Positions 34,149-42,960 of a DNA stretch of 64,000 bases are shown one piece after another. The stretch spans positions 434,001 to 498,000 of the forward strand of contig CALSPC010000003.1 in the NCBI GenBank assembly GCA_943788135.1. Reading direction: 5' to 3'. Source of the DNA: an uncultured Paracoccaceae bacterium. Its GTDB lineage: Bacteria; Bacteroidota; Bacteroidia; Flavobacteriales; Flavobacteriaceae. A program made the translations under genes and the position numbers. Under the pieces are notes generated by a model. It saw only the letters and a list, made by a program, of their open reading frames with translations, did not search any database and had not been told where the DNA came from. Positions within the stretch are counted from its first letter, which is position 1. Every line of letters starts with the position of its first letter.

Positions 34149-34988
34149 ATGGCAAAAGATAATAAGAAATCAGACAAACGTGTTGGCAAATCTCGACCAT
34201 CAAAGTTGAAGGCGCCTGAAACGTTTTACACTAAGAAAAAGTCAACGGCTTCTAAATCTAAAGCGAAGACAACTTCGAATCCTGATGAGATCCGTCTGAA
34301 TAAATACATATCAAATTCGGGAATGTGTTCCCGTCGTGAGGCAGATATGCACATCAGTATTGGGAGTGTCATGGTCAATGGAAAAGTAATTACCGAAATG
34401 GGATACAAAGTTCGTTTGGATGATGAGGTTCGTTTTGATGGCGCACGCATCAACCCAGAGAAAAAAGCGTATGTAATGCTCAATAAACCCAAAGGTTTTG
34501 CAACTACGACTAGTGAAGGTAAAGGCCGAACAGTGATGGATTTAGTGGCTAATGCTACCGATGCAAAAATTAGACCTATCGGACGTTTAGGGCGAAATTC
34601 ACTGGGATTAATTCTCTTTACAAACGATGAACAATTGCATGCTAAGTTTACCAATTCTAAACATGGTGTAACACGTTTATTTCATATGGAATTGGATAAG
34701 CCCTTGAAATTTGAACATCTAAAAAGTATTCAAGAAGGCTTTAAACACGACGGGAAATTTGTTGAAGTAGAAGCTATAAGTTACATAGATGGCACTCCCA
34801 AAAATGAAATTGGTATCCAAATTAAAAATACGGGGAATACCATATTGAGAATGATTTTTGATCATTTTAAATATGAAATTGTAAAAATGGATTGTGTCAC
34901 TATTGGGCCACTTTCTAAAAAAGATTTGCCTAGAGGCCATTGGAAACACCTCACAGAACAAGAAGTTAGTAATTTAATGATGCTCTAA
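34149..34988 (+). CDS. RsuA/RluB-type rRNA pseudouridine synthase lacking the usual catalytic Asp
   Basis: A 279 aa protein: Lys/Ser-rich N-terminal extension, S4 RNA-binding domain (IRLNKYISNSGMCSRREAD), then the synthase domain (AYVMLNKPKGFATTTSE, GRTVMDLV). The active-site segment reads RPIGRLGRNSLGLILFTND. Family members have GRLD, with Asp as nucleophile, and here the codon is ggg (Gly). RNA binding looks intact, but standard pseudouridine synthesis is doubtful. I recall similar GRLG variants in Bacteroidota, so it may be a conserved, altered function rather than a recent mutation. It overlaps the convergent gene by 15 bases. Confidence 0.85.
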   Translation: MAKDNKKSDKRVGKSRPSKLKAPETFYTKKKSTASKSKAKTTSNPDEIRLNKYISNSGMCSRREADMHISIGSVMVNGKVITEMGYKVRLDDEVRFDGARINPEKKAYVMLNKPKGFATTTSEGKGRTVMDLVANATDAKIRPIGRLGRNSLGLILFTNDEQLHAKFTNSKHGVTRLFHMELDKPLKFEHLKSIQEGFKHDGKFVEVEAISYIDGTPKNEIGIQIKNTGNTILRMIFDHFKYEIVKMDCVTIGPLSKKDLPRGHWKHLTEQEVSNLMML

Positions 34989-36317
34989 TTTCTGAGCATA
35001 GTTTTGATGGTATAATTCCCATATCAAAATACTAATAACGGGAACGTATTCCAGACAAAGCATATACCAAGTTTCGTTCACACTAAATTGATTGTAAGCA
35101 AAATAGCTAAAAATCAAGGTATAACTCCACACACGTGCGAATTTGTAATTCGTAAATACTGTGAGCAAAAGCAGACTAATAATGTACCAAGGATGTACTG
35201 TAGTTGAAATCAAAAAATAGCCACTTAGTAATACTAGTGTATTTTGTATAAGTGCTGTTGTTGTCGTCTTTTTCTGAATCAAAAAGAAGCAGGTTTGTAA
35301 CACAAGATAACTGGCAACGACCAAGCCCATGACTTGAATTAGAGCCACATTAGCTGTGGTTTCTAACACCCATTTGAGGAGGTAATAAAAACTGGCGTTA
35401 AACTCAAACTTAGAGAACCAAAGCCCAATAGTGGCGCTGTAATTTTCATAAAAATCAGCACTTAGAAAAGGAAGAAAAAGGAGTATAAACACCGCACCAA
35501 TACTTAAATAAAATCGAATGCTTTTTTTCCAGCCTAATGTGTTTAGAAATAAGGGTAAGCTTAGAATGGGTACTAGTTTTACAGCGATTGAAAATGCCAT
35601 TGATAGAGCGGCTAAATGCCATTTTTTGCCATGAACGAAATACAGTGTCATTATAAAAAAAAACAGCATTAGTCCTTCGAAATGAAGATTACCCGTCAGT
35701 TCGATAATCACTAATGGATTTAAGATGTACCAATAGATGTTTCTTGTTGGAAGCTGAAGTTTTCGCAGTAATTTTTTTCCAAAAATGAGTAAGCCTAAAT
35801 CTGCACTTATCAAAAGGACTCTGAGCACAACAACGGATCCCAAAATACTAGTTTGAGACAGAATTGCTGCGATGATAAAAGGCAGTTGATGTAAGGGCGG
35901 GTAGTTTGAATAATGGCTAGCGCTTAGCGGTCCCATAGCCTCATATAGAAGTTTCATTTGCGGAAACAAATCAGGCTGTATAAGGAGTAAATCAGGCTTA
36001 GTTATATAAGGGTTGAGTCCTTCCAAAATAAGACGTCCGTCCCATATAAATCGATAGAAATCCTGAGATAAATTGGGTAGTGCAACTAAAAAAACAAGAC
36101 GAAAACCAATCGCTAAATACGTTAGATAACGGCTATTAATTTTAGTATTTTTTAAAATTAAGTAATAACAAATGAACAGAAGACTGTATAGTCCAAGAAG
36201 TTTGAAATGTTCAAATCGGGCCAGTTCATAAGCCCATATACCATATAAAACCAACGAAAAACCACCCCAAATATATACGGCTTTTTTTGAATTTATGAAT
36301 GACGTATTGCTATCCAC
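34974..36317 (-). CDS. Polytopic membrane sugar transferase (mannosyltransferase-like)
   Basis: A 447 aa integral membrane protein with about eleven predicted helices and the layout of lipid-linked-sugar glycosyltransferases (GT-C type). Near residue 87 it has FYRFIWDGRLILEGLNPYITKP, with an Asp in the first loop as in that class. SNYPPLHQLPF and IAVKLVPILSLPLF are also characteristic. Last gene of the long minus-strand series; it follows two GT2 enzymes. Donor and acceptor unknown. Confidence 0.78.
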   Translation of the reverse strand: MDSNTSFINSKKAVYIWGGFSLVLYGIWAYELARFEHFKLLGLYSLLFICYYLILKNTKINSRYLTYLAIGFRLVFLVALPNLSQDFYRFIWDGRLILEGLNPYITKPDLLLIQPDLFPQMKLLYEAMGPLSASHYSNYPPLHQLPFIIAAILSQTSILGSVVVLRVLLISADLGLLIFGKKLLRKLQLPTRNIYWYILNPLVIIELTGNLHFEGLMLFFFIMTLYFVHGKKWHLAALSMAFSIAVKLVPILSLPLFLNTLGWKKSIRFYLSIGAVFILLFLPFLSADFYENYSATIGLWFSKFEFNASFYYLLKWVLETTANVALIQVMGLVVASYLVLQTCFFLIQKKTTTTALIQNTLVLLSGYFLISTTVHPWYIISLLLLTVFTNYKFARVWSYTLIFSYFAYNQFSVNETWYMLCLEYVPVISILIWELYHQNYAQKLEHH

Positions 36318-36335
36318 AAGTCAGGGCGTAAGAGG

Positions 36336-37826
36336 TTATACTTTAGACGATATTGATTTGAAAAACACAAACCCAAATCCTAAAAATAGCATTAAATGAA
36401 AAGGGAATAATCCAAAATCACCACCTTGATCTCCAACAATAAAAGCGCTATACATTCCAAATCCGAAATAAAGCATCAAGAGGCCTTCAAATACAACGTG
36501 AACTGAAATATTTTTTTTCAGATACTTGTTTGACTTCCAGTTATCGGTTAAGGCATTGATGTTAAATTTTGGGGTGCGAACAAAATCACTTCGTTTGCCA
36601 AAATGACCTTCCAAAACAGCAATTGAATTGTGTAAAGAGAAGCCCATAGCTATCGAGAAAAATGTAAAAAATAAAACGACATATTTCACAAAACTTTTTA
36701 GGTCAGACCCATATGTTTTTTTGTACATGAACCAGTAGCAAATAAAGAATATAAGGGTGCTTACTACAAAAAAGCTCATTACATAAAAGTACATTTTCAA
36801 ATGCGCATATTCATTTTTTATGTAGAGCATCGGAATGCTCAGGATTCCCACGATTAAAACATTTAGAAACATTGTGCTGTTGAGTAAATGTAATATACTA
36901 TGTAGTTTTGTTTTTGCAGAAATATGTTTACTTCTTATAACGCGTCGCATCATTTTTTGAAAATTCTCCGCGCCTCCTTTATTCCATCGAAACTGTTGTG
37001 ATCTTGCAGCGCTAATAGCTACAGGGAGTTCAGCAGGCGTCTCAATATGTTCTAAGTATTTAAATTTCCAATTTTTAAGTTGTGCTCTATAACTCAAATC
37101 AAGGTCTTCAGTTAGTGTGTCACCTTCCCAGTTTCCTGCATCGATAATACAGGTTTTTCGCCATACACCTGCCGTACCATTAAAGTTAATAAAGTGTCCT
37201 TTAATGTTGCGTCCTACTTGTTCTAAAGTAAAATGAGCATCCAGAGCAAAGGCCTGTATTTTTGTGAGTATCGAATAATTTCGGTTAAGGTGACCCCAAC
37301 GCGTTTGAACTACACCTACGGCCTCATCTTTAAAAAATGGAATTGTTCGTTTTAACCAGTCTGTCTGTGGTAAAAAATCAGCATCAAAAATAGCGATATA
37401 CTCCCCTTTGGCAATTTTAAGTCCTTCTTTTAAGGCTCCAGCCTTAAATCCTTTACGATTTGTTCTTCGAATGTGTTGTATGTCAAAACCTTCTTTTTTT
37501 AAGGTTTCTATTAAAGATGCAGTTGAGTCTACAGACTCATCTGTTGAGTCATCTAAAACTTGAATCTCTAATTTGTCTTTTGGATAATCGAGAAGCACAA
37601 TGTTCTTTAACAAGCGTTCCATCACATAAATTTCATTAAATACAGGAAGTTGTATGGTCACAAAAGGAATTTCACTATCGATTGAAAAATCAAATTCTGG
37701 AGCAGTGTCTTGTTTTTTTCTAGCGCCTAAGTAATTAAATAAGAGATTCAACTGTGCTAGGGCATACATGAAAATTAGTATGAGCGCAACCGAGTAAATG
37801 AAAATTATAATGATTTCTAAAAGCAT
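36336..37826 (-). CDS. Membrane GT2 glycosyltransferase (cellulose-synthase-like)
   Basis: A 496 aa processive-type family 2 transferase. N-terminal helix, then VTIQLPVFNEIYVMERLL, QVLDDSTDES, the DxD-like IFDADFLPQTDW, TAGVWRKTCI, TLTEDLDLSYRAQ with the catalytic Asp, and QQFRWNKGGAENF (Q-x-x-RW). Four to five C-terminal helices follow. The product could be a glucan- or glycolipid-type sugar chain. It abuts the preceding GT2 gene (one-base overlap). Confidence 0.9.
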   Translation of the reverse strand: MLLEIIIIFIYSVALILIFMYALAQLNLLFNYLGARKKQDTAPEFDFSIDSEIPFVTIQLPVFNEIYVMERLLKNIVLLDYPKDKLEIQVLDDSTDESVDSTASLIETLKKEGFDIQHIRRTNRKGFKAGALKEGLKIAKGEYIAIFDADFLPQTDWLKRTIPFFKDEAVGVVQTRWGHLNRNYSILTKIQAFALDAHFTLEQVGRNIKGHFINFNGTAGVWRKTCIIDAGNWEGDTLTEDLDLSYRAQLKNWKFKYLEHIETPAELPVAISAARSQQFRWNKGGAENFQKMMRRVIRSKHISAKTKLHSILHLLNSTMFLNVLIVGILSIPMLYIKNEYAHLKMYFYVMSFFVVSTLIFFICYWFMYKKTYGSDLKSFVKYVVLFFTFFSIAMGFSLHNSIAVLEGHFGKRSDFVRTPKFNINALTDNWKSNKYLKKNISVHVVFEGLLMLYFGFGMYSAFIVGDQGGDFGLFPFHLMLFLGFGFVFFKSISSKV

Positions 37827-38536
37827 TACTTAAAGCTGTATTTGAATATCCATGTTAATATCTTAATTCCTGCAAATATACTACCTTTTAACGTACCAGA
37901 AACTTTTGAAACCCCTATTCTGTTCCGATATCTTACGGGGATTTCCTCGTAAGTAAAGTTTTGTTTTAGGATTTTAAGTTGCATTTCAACGGTCCATCCA
38001 TAGGTTTGATCTTCCATTTCTAGACTTAATAACGTGTCGTATTTAATAGCTCTAAATGGTCCTAAGTCGGTGAATTTTGAATTAAAAAACACGCGCATTA
38101 AAAACGTTGCTAACCAATTTCCGAAAATTTGTTGTGGTTGCATCGCTCCTTTTTCTCGAAACTTTTCGACGCGACTGCCTATTACGAAGTCAATATCATC
38201 TTCAATAAGGGGTGCTATAATTTTAATAAGTTCTTCGGGATAGTCGCTATAGTCGCCATCTAAAAACACAACAATATCTGGAGTTGTCTTTTGCTGTTTG
38301 ATGTAGTCGATTCCTTTTAGACACGCATTGCCATACCCGGGTTTTGGTTCGGATAAAACAGTGGCGCCAGCTTTTTCTGCATTTTGTACTGTTGCATCTG
38401 TAGAGTTGTTGTTGACTACGATGATTTCATCGACTAGTGAGGGGATATCACGAATCACATTTCTGATCGATGCTTCTTCATTATACGCCGGAATAATGAC
38501 TTTTACGACGCAATTGTCATGTGTGAGTTTATTCAA
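37826..38536 (-). CDS. GT2 glycosyltransferase, dolichol-phosphate-mannosyltransferase-like
   Basis: A 236 aa soluble or peripheral transferase: VKVIIPAYNEEASIRNVIRDI, IVVNNNSTDATVQNAEKAGA, VVFLDGDYSDYPEELIKII and the acceptor region TDLGPFRAIKYDTL. It resembles enzymes that make polyprenyl-phosphate sugars, which would feed the GT-C-type protein at the end of the series. That pairing is inference. Confidence 0.88.
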   Translation of the reverse strand: MNKLTHDNCVVKVIIPAYNEEASIRNVIRDIPSLVDEIIVVNNNSTDATVQNAEKAGATVLSEPKPGYGNACLKGIDYIKQQKTTPDIVVFLDGDYSDYPEELIKIIAPLIEDDIDFVIGSRVEKFREKGAMQPQQIFGNWLATFLMRVFFNSKFTDLGPFRAIKYDTLLSLEMEDQTYGWTVEMQLKILKQNFTYEEIPVRYRNRIGVSKVSGTLKGSIFAGIKILTWIFKYSFK

Positions 38537-38544
38537 GACAGTAC

Positions 38545-40125
38545 CTATTTATCTTGGAGTTGATCCATTAAATTCATCTCATTTCCGAGTAGGATATTAG
38601 AACTTCCAATACGTCCTTCTTCTGGACCATTTTCTAGTTTTAGAACGCCTCTTGGACAAACTGCACTACAAACACCACAACCGACACAACTGGCACGAAC
38701 GATGTTTTCTCCTTTTTGAGCATAAGCCCGAACATCTATACCTTGTTCGCAATACGTAGAACAATTTCCACAGGAAATACACTGACCGCCGTTGGTAGTT
38801 ATTCTAAAACGCGATTTAAATCGTTGAATAACGCCCATGTAAGCCGCTAATGGACAACCAAATCGACACCACACTCTATTGCCAAAAATGGGATAAAATC
38901 CAGTGCCAATAACTCCGGCAAATATAGAGCCAATTAAAAAGCCATAGACGTCTTGTAATGTTTGCACTTTAATACCCAAGACCTCATAGGTCCCTGCAAA
39001 ATAACCATACAAGGTTAAGCCAGTCATGAGTAAAGCAAAAACGAGTACTCCATGAACAAGCCAGCGTTCTACTTTCCAAGATAATAATGATTTACTAGAC
39101 AATTGTCGGTAAGGGTCGCCTAAGGTTTCGGCGAGTCCACCACAACCACATACCCACGAACAGTACCAGCGTTTCCCAAAAAAGTAAACCATTACAGGAA
39201 CAATTACTAAGGTTAATGCGATGCCCCATACTAAAATAAACAAGCCAAAACCGCCACTATCTAGCAGTTCGTTCAGGTTCCAGCGAAAGAAAAAATCATA
39301 ATCTAGTGGAAATGCATTTTTAAAGTCATACCAAGGTTTTTCAAATCGGACTAGAATTTCTGGAATGAGAAATGCAAATACAATCTGAAAAAATAAAACA
39401 GAAGTTGTTCTTAAAGTTTGATACTTATTATGGCGGTATTTTATATACATACGAACGGCCATAACAGTCATAATCACACAATATAAAAACCCATACAAAA
39501 ACCATTGACTTGCGGGGTTTCCGCTAAGCGATTCGCTTATAGGATCCACCAAATAAATCCAATTGACCATATAGCTTGGTCTAAAATATAAAACCAAATA
39601 AAATAGAATTAGAAACGTAAAAACTAGCCATGCAATCCATCCTCTATTGGTGGCACTACTGTGAAATATATGGTTGTTTTTTATTCCTGGTGGACCTTTT
39701 AGATTGAGCGCAGGAAGCATAAACAAAAGTGCGCCTAAAATGCCCAGTCCAAAACTCAAAAACCAAAGACGGCGTTTGTTTTGGACTACAATTCCAGTTC
39801 CTGAAGATTTAACCATTTGATACGCCAAACTGTGTGGTTTTGTCCAAATCACTTGTGCCCATTCTTTATTAGCTTTGTGATAAGTGTTGGCAGATTCGAC
39901 GGCTTCCGCAATCGTATTAGCAAGGTAAAAAGGTGTTGAAAATTCTTTGTCAACAACGGACTGCTCTAAGTCTTTAATAAAAACAGAACTGGTAATATTA
40001 TTTTGAGTTATAAAATTTTCAAAAGTAGCAGATGACAGTGTATACTGTCCCATAAATAGAAGGCTAATAAAAAGGCCAGATACGGCAAGTATAAGACCAA
40101 GACCTAGGGTTCTTAATGTTTTCAT
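38545..40125 (-). CDS. Polytopic membrane 4Fe-4S protein (NosR/NapH/CcoG-like)
   Basis: A 526 aa protein with an N-terminal periplasmic segment and about six helices. Cysteine motifs near CSWVCGCGGLAETLGDPY and WCRFGCPLAAYMG resemble NosR/NapH-type electron-transfer proteins. Two ferredoxin-type clusters follow: CISCGNCSTYCEQGID and CVGCGVCSAVCPRG. It likely moves electrons between the membrane and a partner redox enzyme. The flavoprotein one base upstream is the obvious partner. Placement directly downstream of arsenosugar genes suggests a redox step there, which is unproven. Confidence 0.85.
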   Translation of the reverse strand: MKTLRTLGLGLILAVSGLFISLLFMGQYTLSSATFENFITQNNITSSVFIKDLEQSVVDKEFSTPFYLANTIAEAVESANTYHKANKEWAQVIWTKPHSLAYQMVKSSGTGIVVQNKRRLWFLSFGLGILGALLFMLPALNLKGPPGIKNNHIFHSSATNRGWIAWLVFTFLILFYLVLYFRPSYMVNWIYLVDPISESLSGNPASQWFLYGFLYCVIMTVMAVRMYIKYRHNKYQTLRTTSVLFFQIVFAFLIPEILVRFEKPWYDFKNAFPLDYDFFFRWNLNELLDSGGFGLFILVWGIALTLVIVPVMVYFFGKRWYCSWVCGCGGLAETLGDPYRQLSSKSLLSWKVERWLVHGVLVFALLMTGLTLYGYFAGTYEVLGIKVQTLQDVYGFLIGSIFAGVIGTGFYPIFGNRVWCRFGCPLAAYMGVIQRFKSRFRITTNGGQCISCGNCSTYCEQGIDVRAYAQKGENIVRASCVGCGVCSAVCPRGVLKLENGPEEGRIGSSNILLGNEMNLMDQLQDK

Positions 40126-40126
40126 A

Positions 40127-41479
40127 TTATGATTTTAGGGTAAAAATTTGTGACCAGCTTTTCTTTTTCAGTTTTAGATTCCTGTTGTGTTCGGAGTTGA
40201 ATTTTTTAAGGACGTCGTGGTAATAGGTAGTATAAAATTCTGGATCAAAGTGTGCAATTTGTAAATGCTCAAGTACATAGTCTATAGACTGATTTTGGTC
40301 GAGCCATCGGTTAAAAACCTCGTGTCGCATTCGAATTCCAAACGTATTGATTCCTAGAAATTTTTGGGTAGTTTTATCAAAAGCGATAGTCAAACATTTG
40401 TTGTGATCGGGGTGCATCCAATGGAAATGAGCTTCATTGGGTTTCAAGTGTTGTTCGCTATTGACCCAGCCGTAGGTTTGATATTCAATATCAAAAAATT
40501 TAGCCGAGTTGAACCAATGACCAGGAGTGTATTGCGTTTCTTTTTTGCAAATTGTTTGTGCGACAGTTTCGCCCATAATACGCCCTGTGTACCAAACGGC
40601 TTCGATGGGTCTTCTACCCTCAACAGCATTACGTTGTTCTGCACAATCGCCAATGGCATAAATATCTTTGATGTTGGTTTGCAAATTTCGATCCACCAAA
40701 ACCCCGCGATTGGTTTCAATTCCGGAGGATTCTAAAAATCCAATATTTGGTGAGACGCCAGCAGTAAGACCAACAATGTCACAGTCAATTTCTTCTCCTG
40801 TTTCTGCGATCACAATTGATTTTACACGTCCATTTGCATCAGCGTTTATGTGTTTCAAATTGGATTCTAACCGTAAGTTGATGCCGTTTTTTCTAATTTC
40901 ATTAGTGATCATTTGGCTTTCTCCACTAGGTAAAATGGCATTCCAATAGCTTTGCTCTCTTACTAAAAAGGTAACAGGAATATGACGCGAATGAAACATT
41001 TCGGCAAGTTCGACTCCTATGAGTCCTCCGCCAACAATGACCGCATGTTTGCAAACGCTATTGTTTGGTGCAAAGGTTTCTATAGCATCTAAATCTTGTT
41101 TGTGGTAGAGGCTAACAACCCCTTTCAGATCTTGACCAGGCCATCCAAATTTGTTGGGTTTACTTCCCGTGGCTATGATAAGTTTATCAAATTCGAGTTG
41201 TTCTCCATCCGAAAAAACTAGTGTTTTTTGAGATGTGTCTATTTGTGTTACAAATCCGTTTTTGAGGGCGATGTTATTTTTCTCCCAAAACCAATCTTCA
41301 TAGGGTTGGGTGTGTTTAAATTTCATATGTCCCATATAAACATACATGAGTGCTGTTCTAGAAAAGAAATAGTCTGTTTCGGAGGAGATGACCGTTATTT
41401 TTTTGTGGGATAGTTTTCGAATATGTCTGGCTGCAGTAATTCCAGAAATTCCATTTCCAATAATAGCAATATGTTCCAT
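40127..41479 (-). CDS. NAD(P)/FAD-dependent pyridine nucleotide-disulphide-type oxidoreductase
   Basis: A 450 aa flavoprotein with two Rossmann motifs: IAIIGNGISGITAARHIRKL (FAD) and AVIVGGGLIGVELAEMFHSR (NADH), and the C-terminal FAD-contact DIYAIGDCAEQRN. It resembles nitrite-reductase- or rubredoxin-reductase-type enzymes with a longer C-terminal part. Its stop is one base from the Fe-S protein start, so the two form an electron-transfer unit. Confidence 0.88.
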   Translation of the reverse strand: MEHIAIIGNGISGITAARHIRKLSHKKITVISSETDYFFSRTALMYVYMGHMKFKHTQPYEDWFWEKNNIALKNGFVTQIDTSQKTLVFSDGEQLEFDKLIIATGSKPNKFGWPGQDLKGVVSLYHKQDLDAIETFAPNNSVCKHAVIVGGGLIGVELAEMFHSRHIPVTFLVREQSYWNAILPSGESQMITNEIRKNGINLRLESNLKHINADANGRVKSIVIAETGEEIDCDIVGLTAGVSPNIGFLESSGIETNRGVLVDRNLQTNIKDIYAIGDCAEQRNAVEGRRPIEAVWYTGRIMGETVAQTICKKETQYTPGHWFNSAKFFDIEYQTYGWVNSEQHLKPNEAHFHWMHPDHNKCLTIAFDKTTQKFLGINTFGIRMRHEVFNRWLDQNQSIDYVLEHLQIAHFDPEFYTTYYHDVLKKFNSEHNRNLKLKKKSWSQIFTLKS

Positions 41480-41548
41480 ACTAAATAAGTTTTTGGGGAT
41501 TAGTACTTAAAGATTGGTTTTTAAACTCTATAATTTTAGAATTTAAAG

Positions 41549-42253
41549 TTAATGAATATATTTTAGATAATAGGCTTCTAGTGTTTTGGGTGTTGCTCCA
41601 AAGAATTTTTTTAAGTGAATCATCCAAAAATGAAACTGTAAAGTCCAAATTCCATTGGCTTGATATCGTCGAGAAGAAGTGGTCAGCCAATAGGGAAGTA
41701 CTTCAAAATCGTGATGGTCATAAAGTTTGTAGATAAACTCACTGTCTTCACAAACAATATAGTTTTCATTATAGCCATCTAAAGTTTCAAACACTGTTTT
41801 TTGTACAAATAAACTTTGGTCCCCACCACGGCAAGATTTCCAATTGAGCTGAGTAAGCCACCCCGCCAACTGTAACCACCAATGTGTACTTTTAAACTTC
41901 ATTTGAAAACAACCGGCTTTTACGCCACGATTTATGGCGTCTATTATATAGCGGTCAAAATTTTTGGGCGGAACGGAATCGGCATGTAAAAAATAGAGCA
42001 CTGCTCCTTTTGAATTTAAAGCGCCAAAATTCATTTGTTTTGCTCGTCCTTTTGGGCTATTAAGCCCTATCACTTTAGGGTATTGCTTTGAAAGCTCAGC
42101 GACTATTCTTTGGGATCCATCCGTACTACCGCCATCCACCACCAAGATTTCTGATATTAATTCCGAACTACTATTACAATGTAAATACGGAAGTAGAACC
42201 TCTAAATTTTGAGCCTCATTAAGCACTGGAATAATAATACTGATGCTATTCAT
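41549..42253 (-). CDS. TIGR04283-type arsenosugar biosynthesis glycosyltransferase
   Basis: A 234 aa family 2 transferase: ISIIIPVLNEAQNLEVLLPYL, LVVDGGSTDGSQRIV, YFLHADSVPP (DxD-like HADS) and RGGDQSLFVQK. This matches the transferase-2 family regularly found with the arsenosugar radical SAM protein. It overlaps DUF547 by eight bases. It probably modifies the arsenic-bearing ribose; the precise reaction is not established from sequence. A gap of 69 bases separates it from the flavoprotein. Confidence 0.87.
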   Translation of the reverse strand: MNSISIIIPVLNEAQNLEVLLPYLHCNSSSELISEILVVDGGSTDGSQRIVAELSKQYPKVIGLNSPKGRAKQMNFGALNSKGAVLYFLHADSVPPKNFDRYIIDAINRGVKAGCFQMKFKSTHWWLQLAGWLTQLNWKSCRGGDQSLFVQKTVFETLDGYNENYIVCEDSEFIYKLYDHHDFEVLPYWLTTSSRRYQANGIWTLQFHFWMIHLKKFFGATPKTLEAYYLKYIH

Positions 42254-42944
42254 TAAGCGCCCAATTGTAATTTTGATGGTTAATTTTTGCTTCTGGGGAA
42301 ATTTGCACAGTACTGTAAGTATTTAAATAGTTTATAAAATCAACGCCTTTTGGGAAGTCGGATTTAAACCATTTGAAGATTTTCGAAATGGTAATCTTTG
42401 GTGGGGTGATGCTATTTTTTGTAGGATCATTGATAAATTCATGTGCGGCTTGATCGAGTTGAGAGTCAATGGTCTCGGCCTCAAAAGCACAGTTCAAAAG
42501 TTTTGGACAGGATTCGGAGGCACATACAATAGCAAAATGAATGCGCGAGTCACCCATAGGTCTCAAAATCTTATGTTCAATTGTGTTTAATGTCAATGTT
42601 TTATCGTTTAGGGTAATAAATTTTTGACCCCATGGGTCTTTTAAATCTTTGATGCTTTGGATAGGGTAGTTGTCAAGAATCAATTGAATCGTATAGGCAT
42701 TATACGCATTAATCCAATAGGCTTTTTTTTCAGAAGTACTCCAGGTTTTATCGGGTACATTTGAAGCCAGTGCATTCAAATATCCATTCAAAACAGTACG
42801 GTTGTTTTGTAAGCTTTTGTAGTTCACGTCGCCCTTGTCAGTCACATAGGACTGCAAAATAGCAGTCCATGAGGAGTGGTCCATTTTCTGAGTGTTGCCG
42901 GTCAAGCAACATAGCAAAAAACTGTAGATGAGGAGGTGTTTCAT
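42246..42944 (-). CDS. DUF547 secreted protein
   Basis: A 232 aa protein with a signal peptide (LLIYSFLLCCLTGNTQ) and the DUF547 pattern: KAYWINAYNAYTIQLILDNYPIQSI, HKILRPMGDSRIHFAIVCASESCPKL. Cys residues in the CASESCP segment are conserved in the family. Function unknown. It sits between ArsM and the TIGR04283 transferase in the arsenosugar series. Confidence 0.88.
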   Translation of the reverse strand: MKHLLIYSFLLCCLTGNTQKMDHSSWTAILQSYVTDKGDVNYKSLQNNRTVLNGYLNALASNVPDKTWSTSEKKAYWINAYNAYTIQLILDNYPIQSIKDLKDPWGQKFITLNDKTLTLNTIEHKILRPMGDSRIHFAIVCASESCPKLLNCAFEAETIDSQLDQAAHEFINDPTKNSITPPKITISKIFKWFKSDFPKGVDFINYLNTYSTVQISPEAKINHQNYNWALNE

Positions 42945-42960
42945 AATTTAGGAATAGAGG

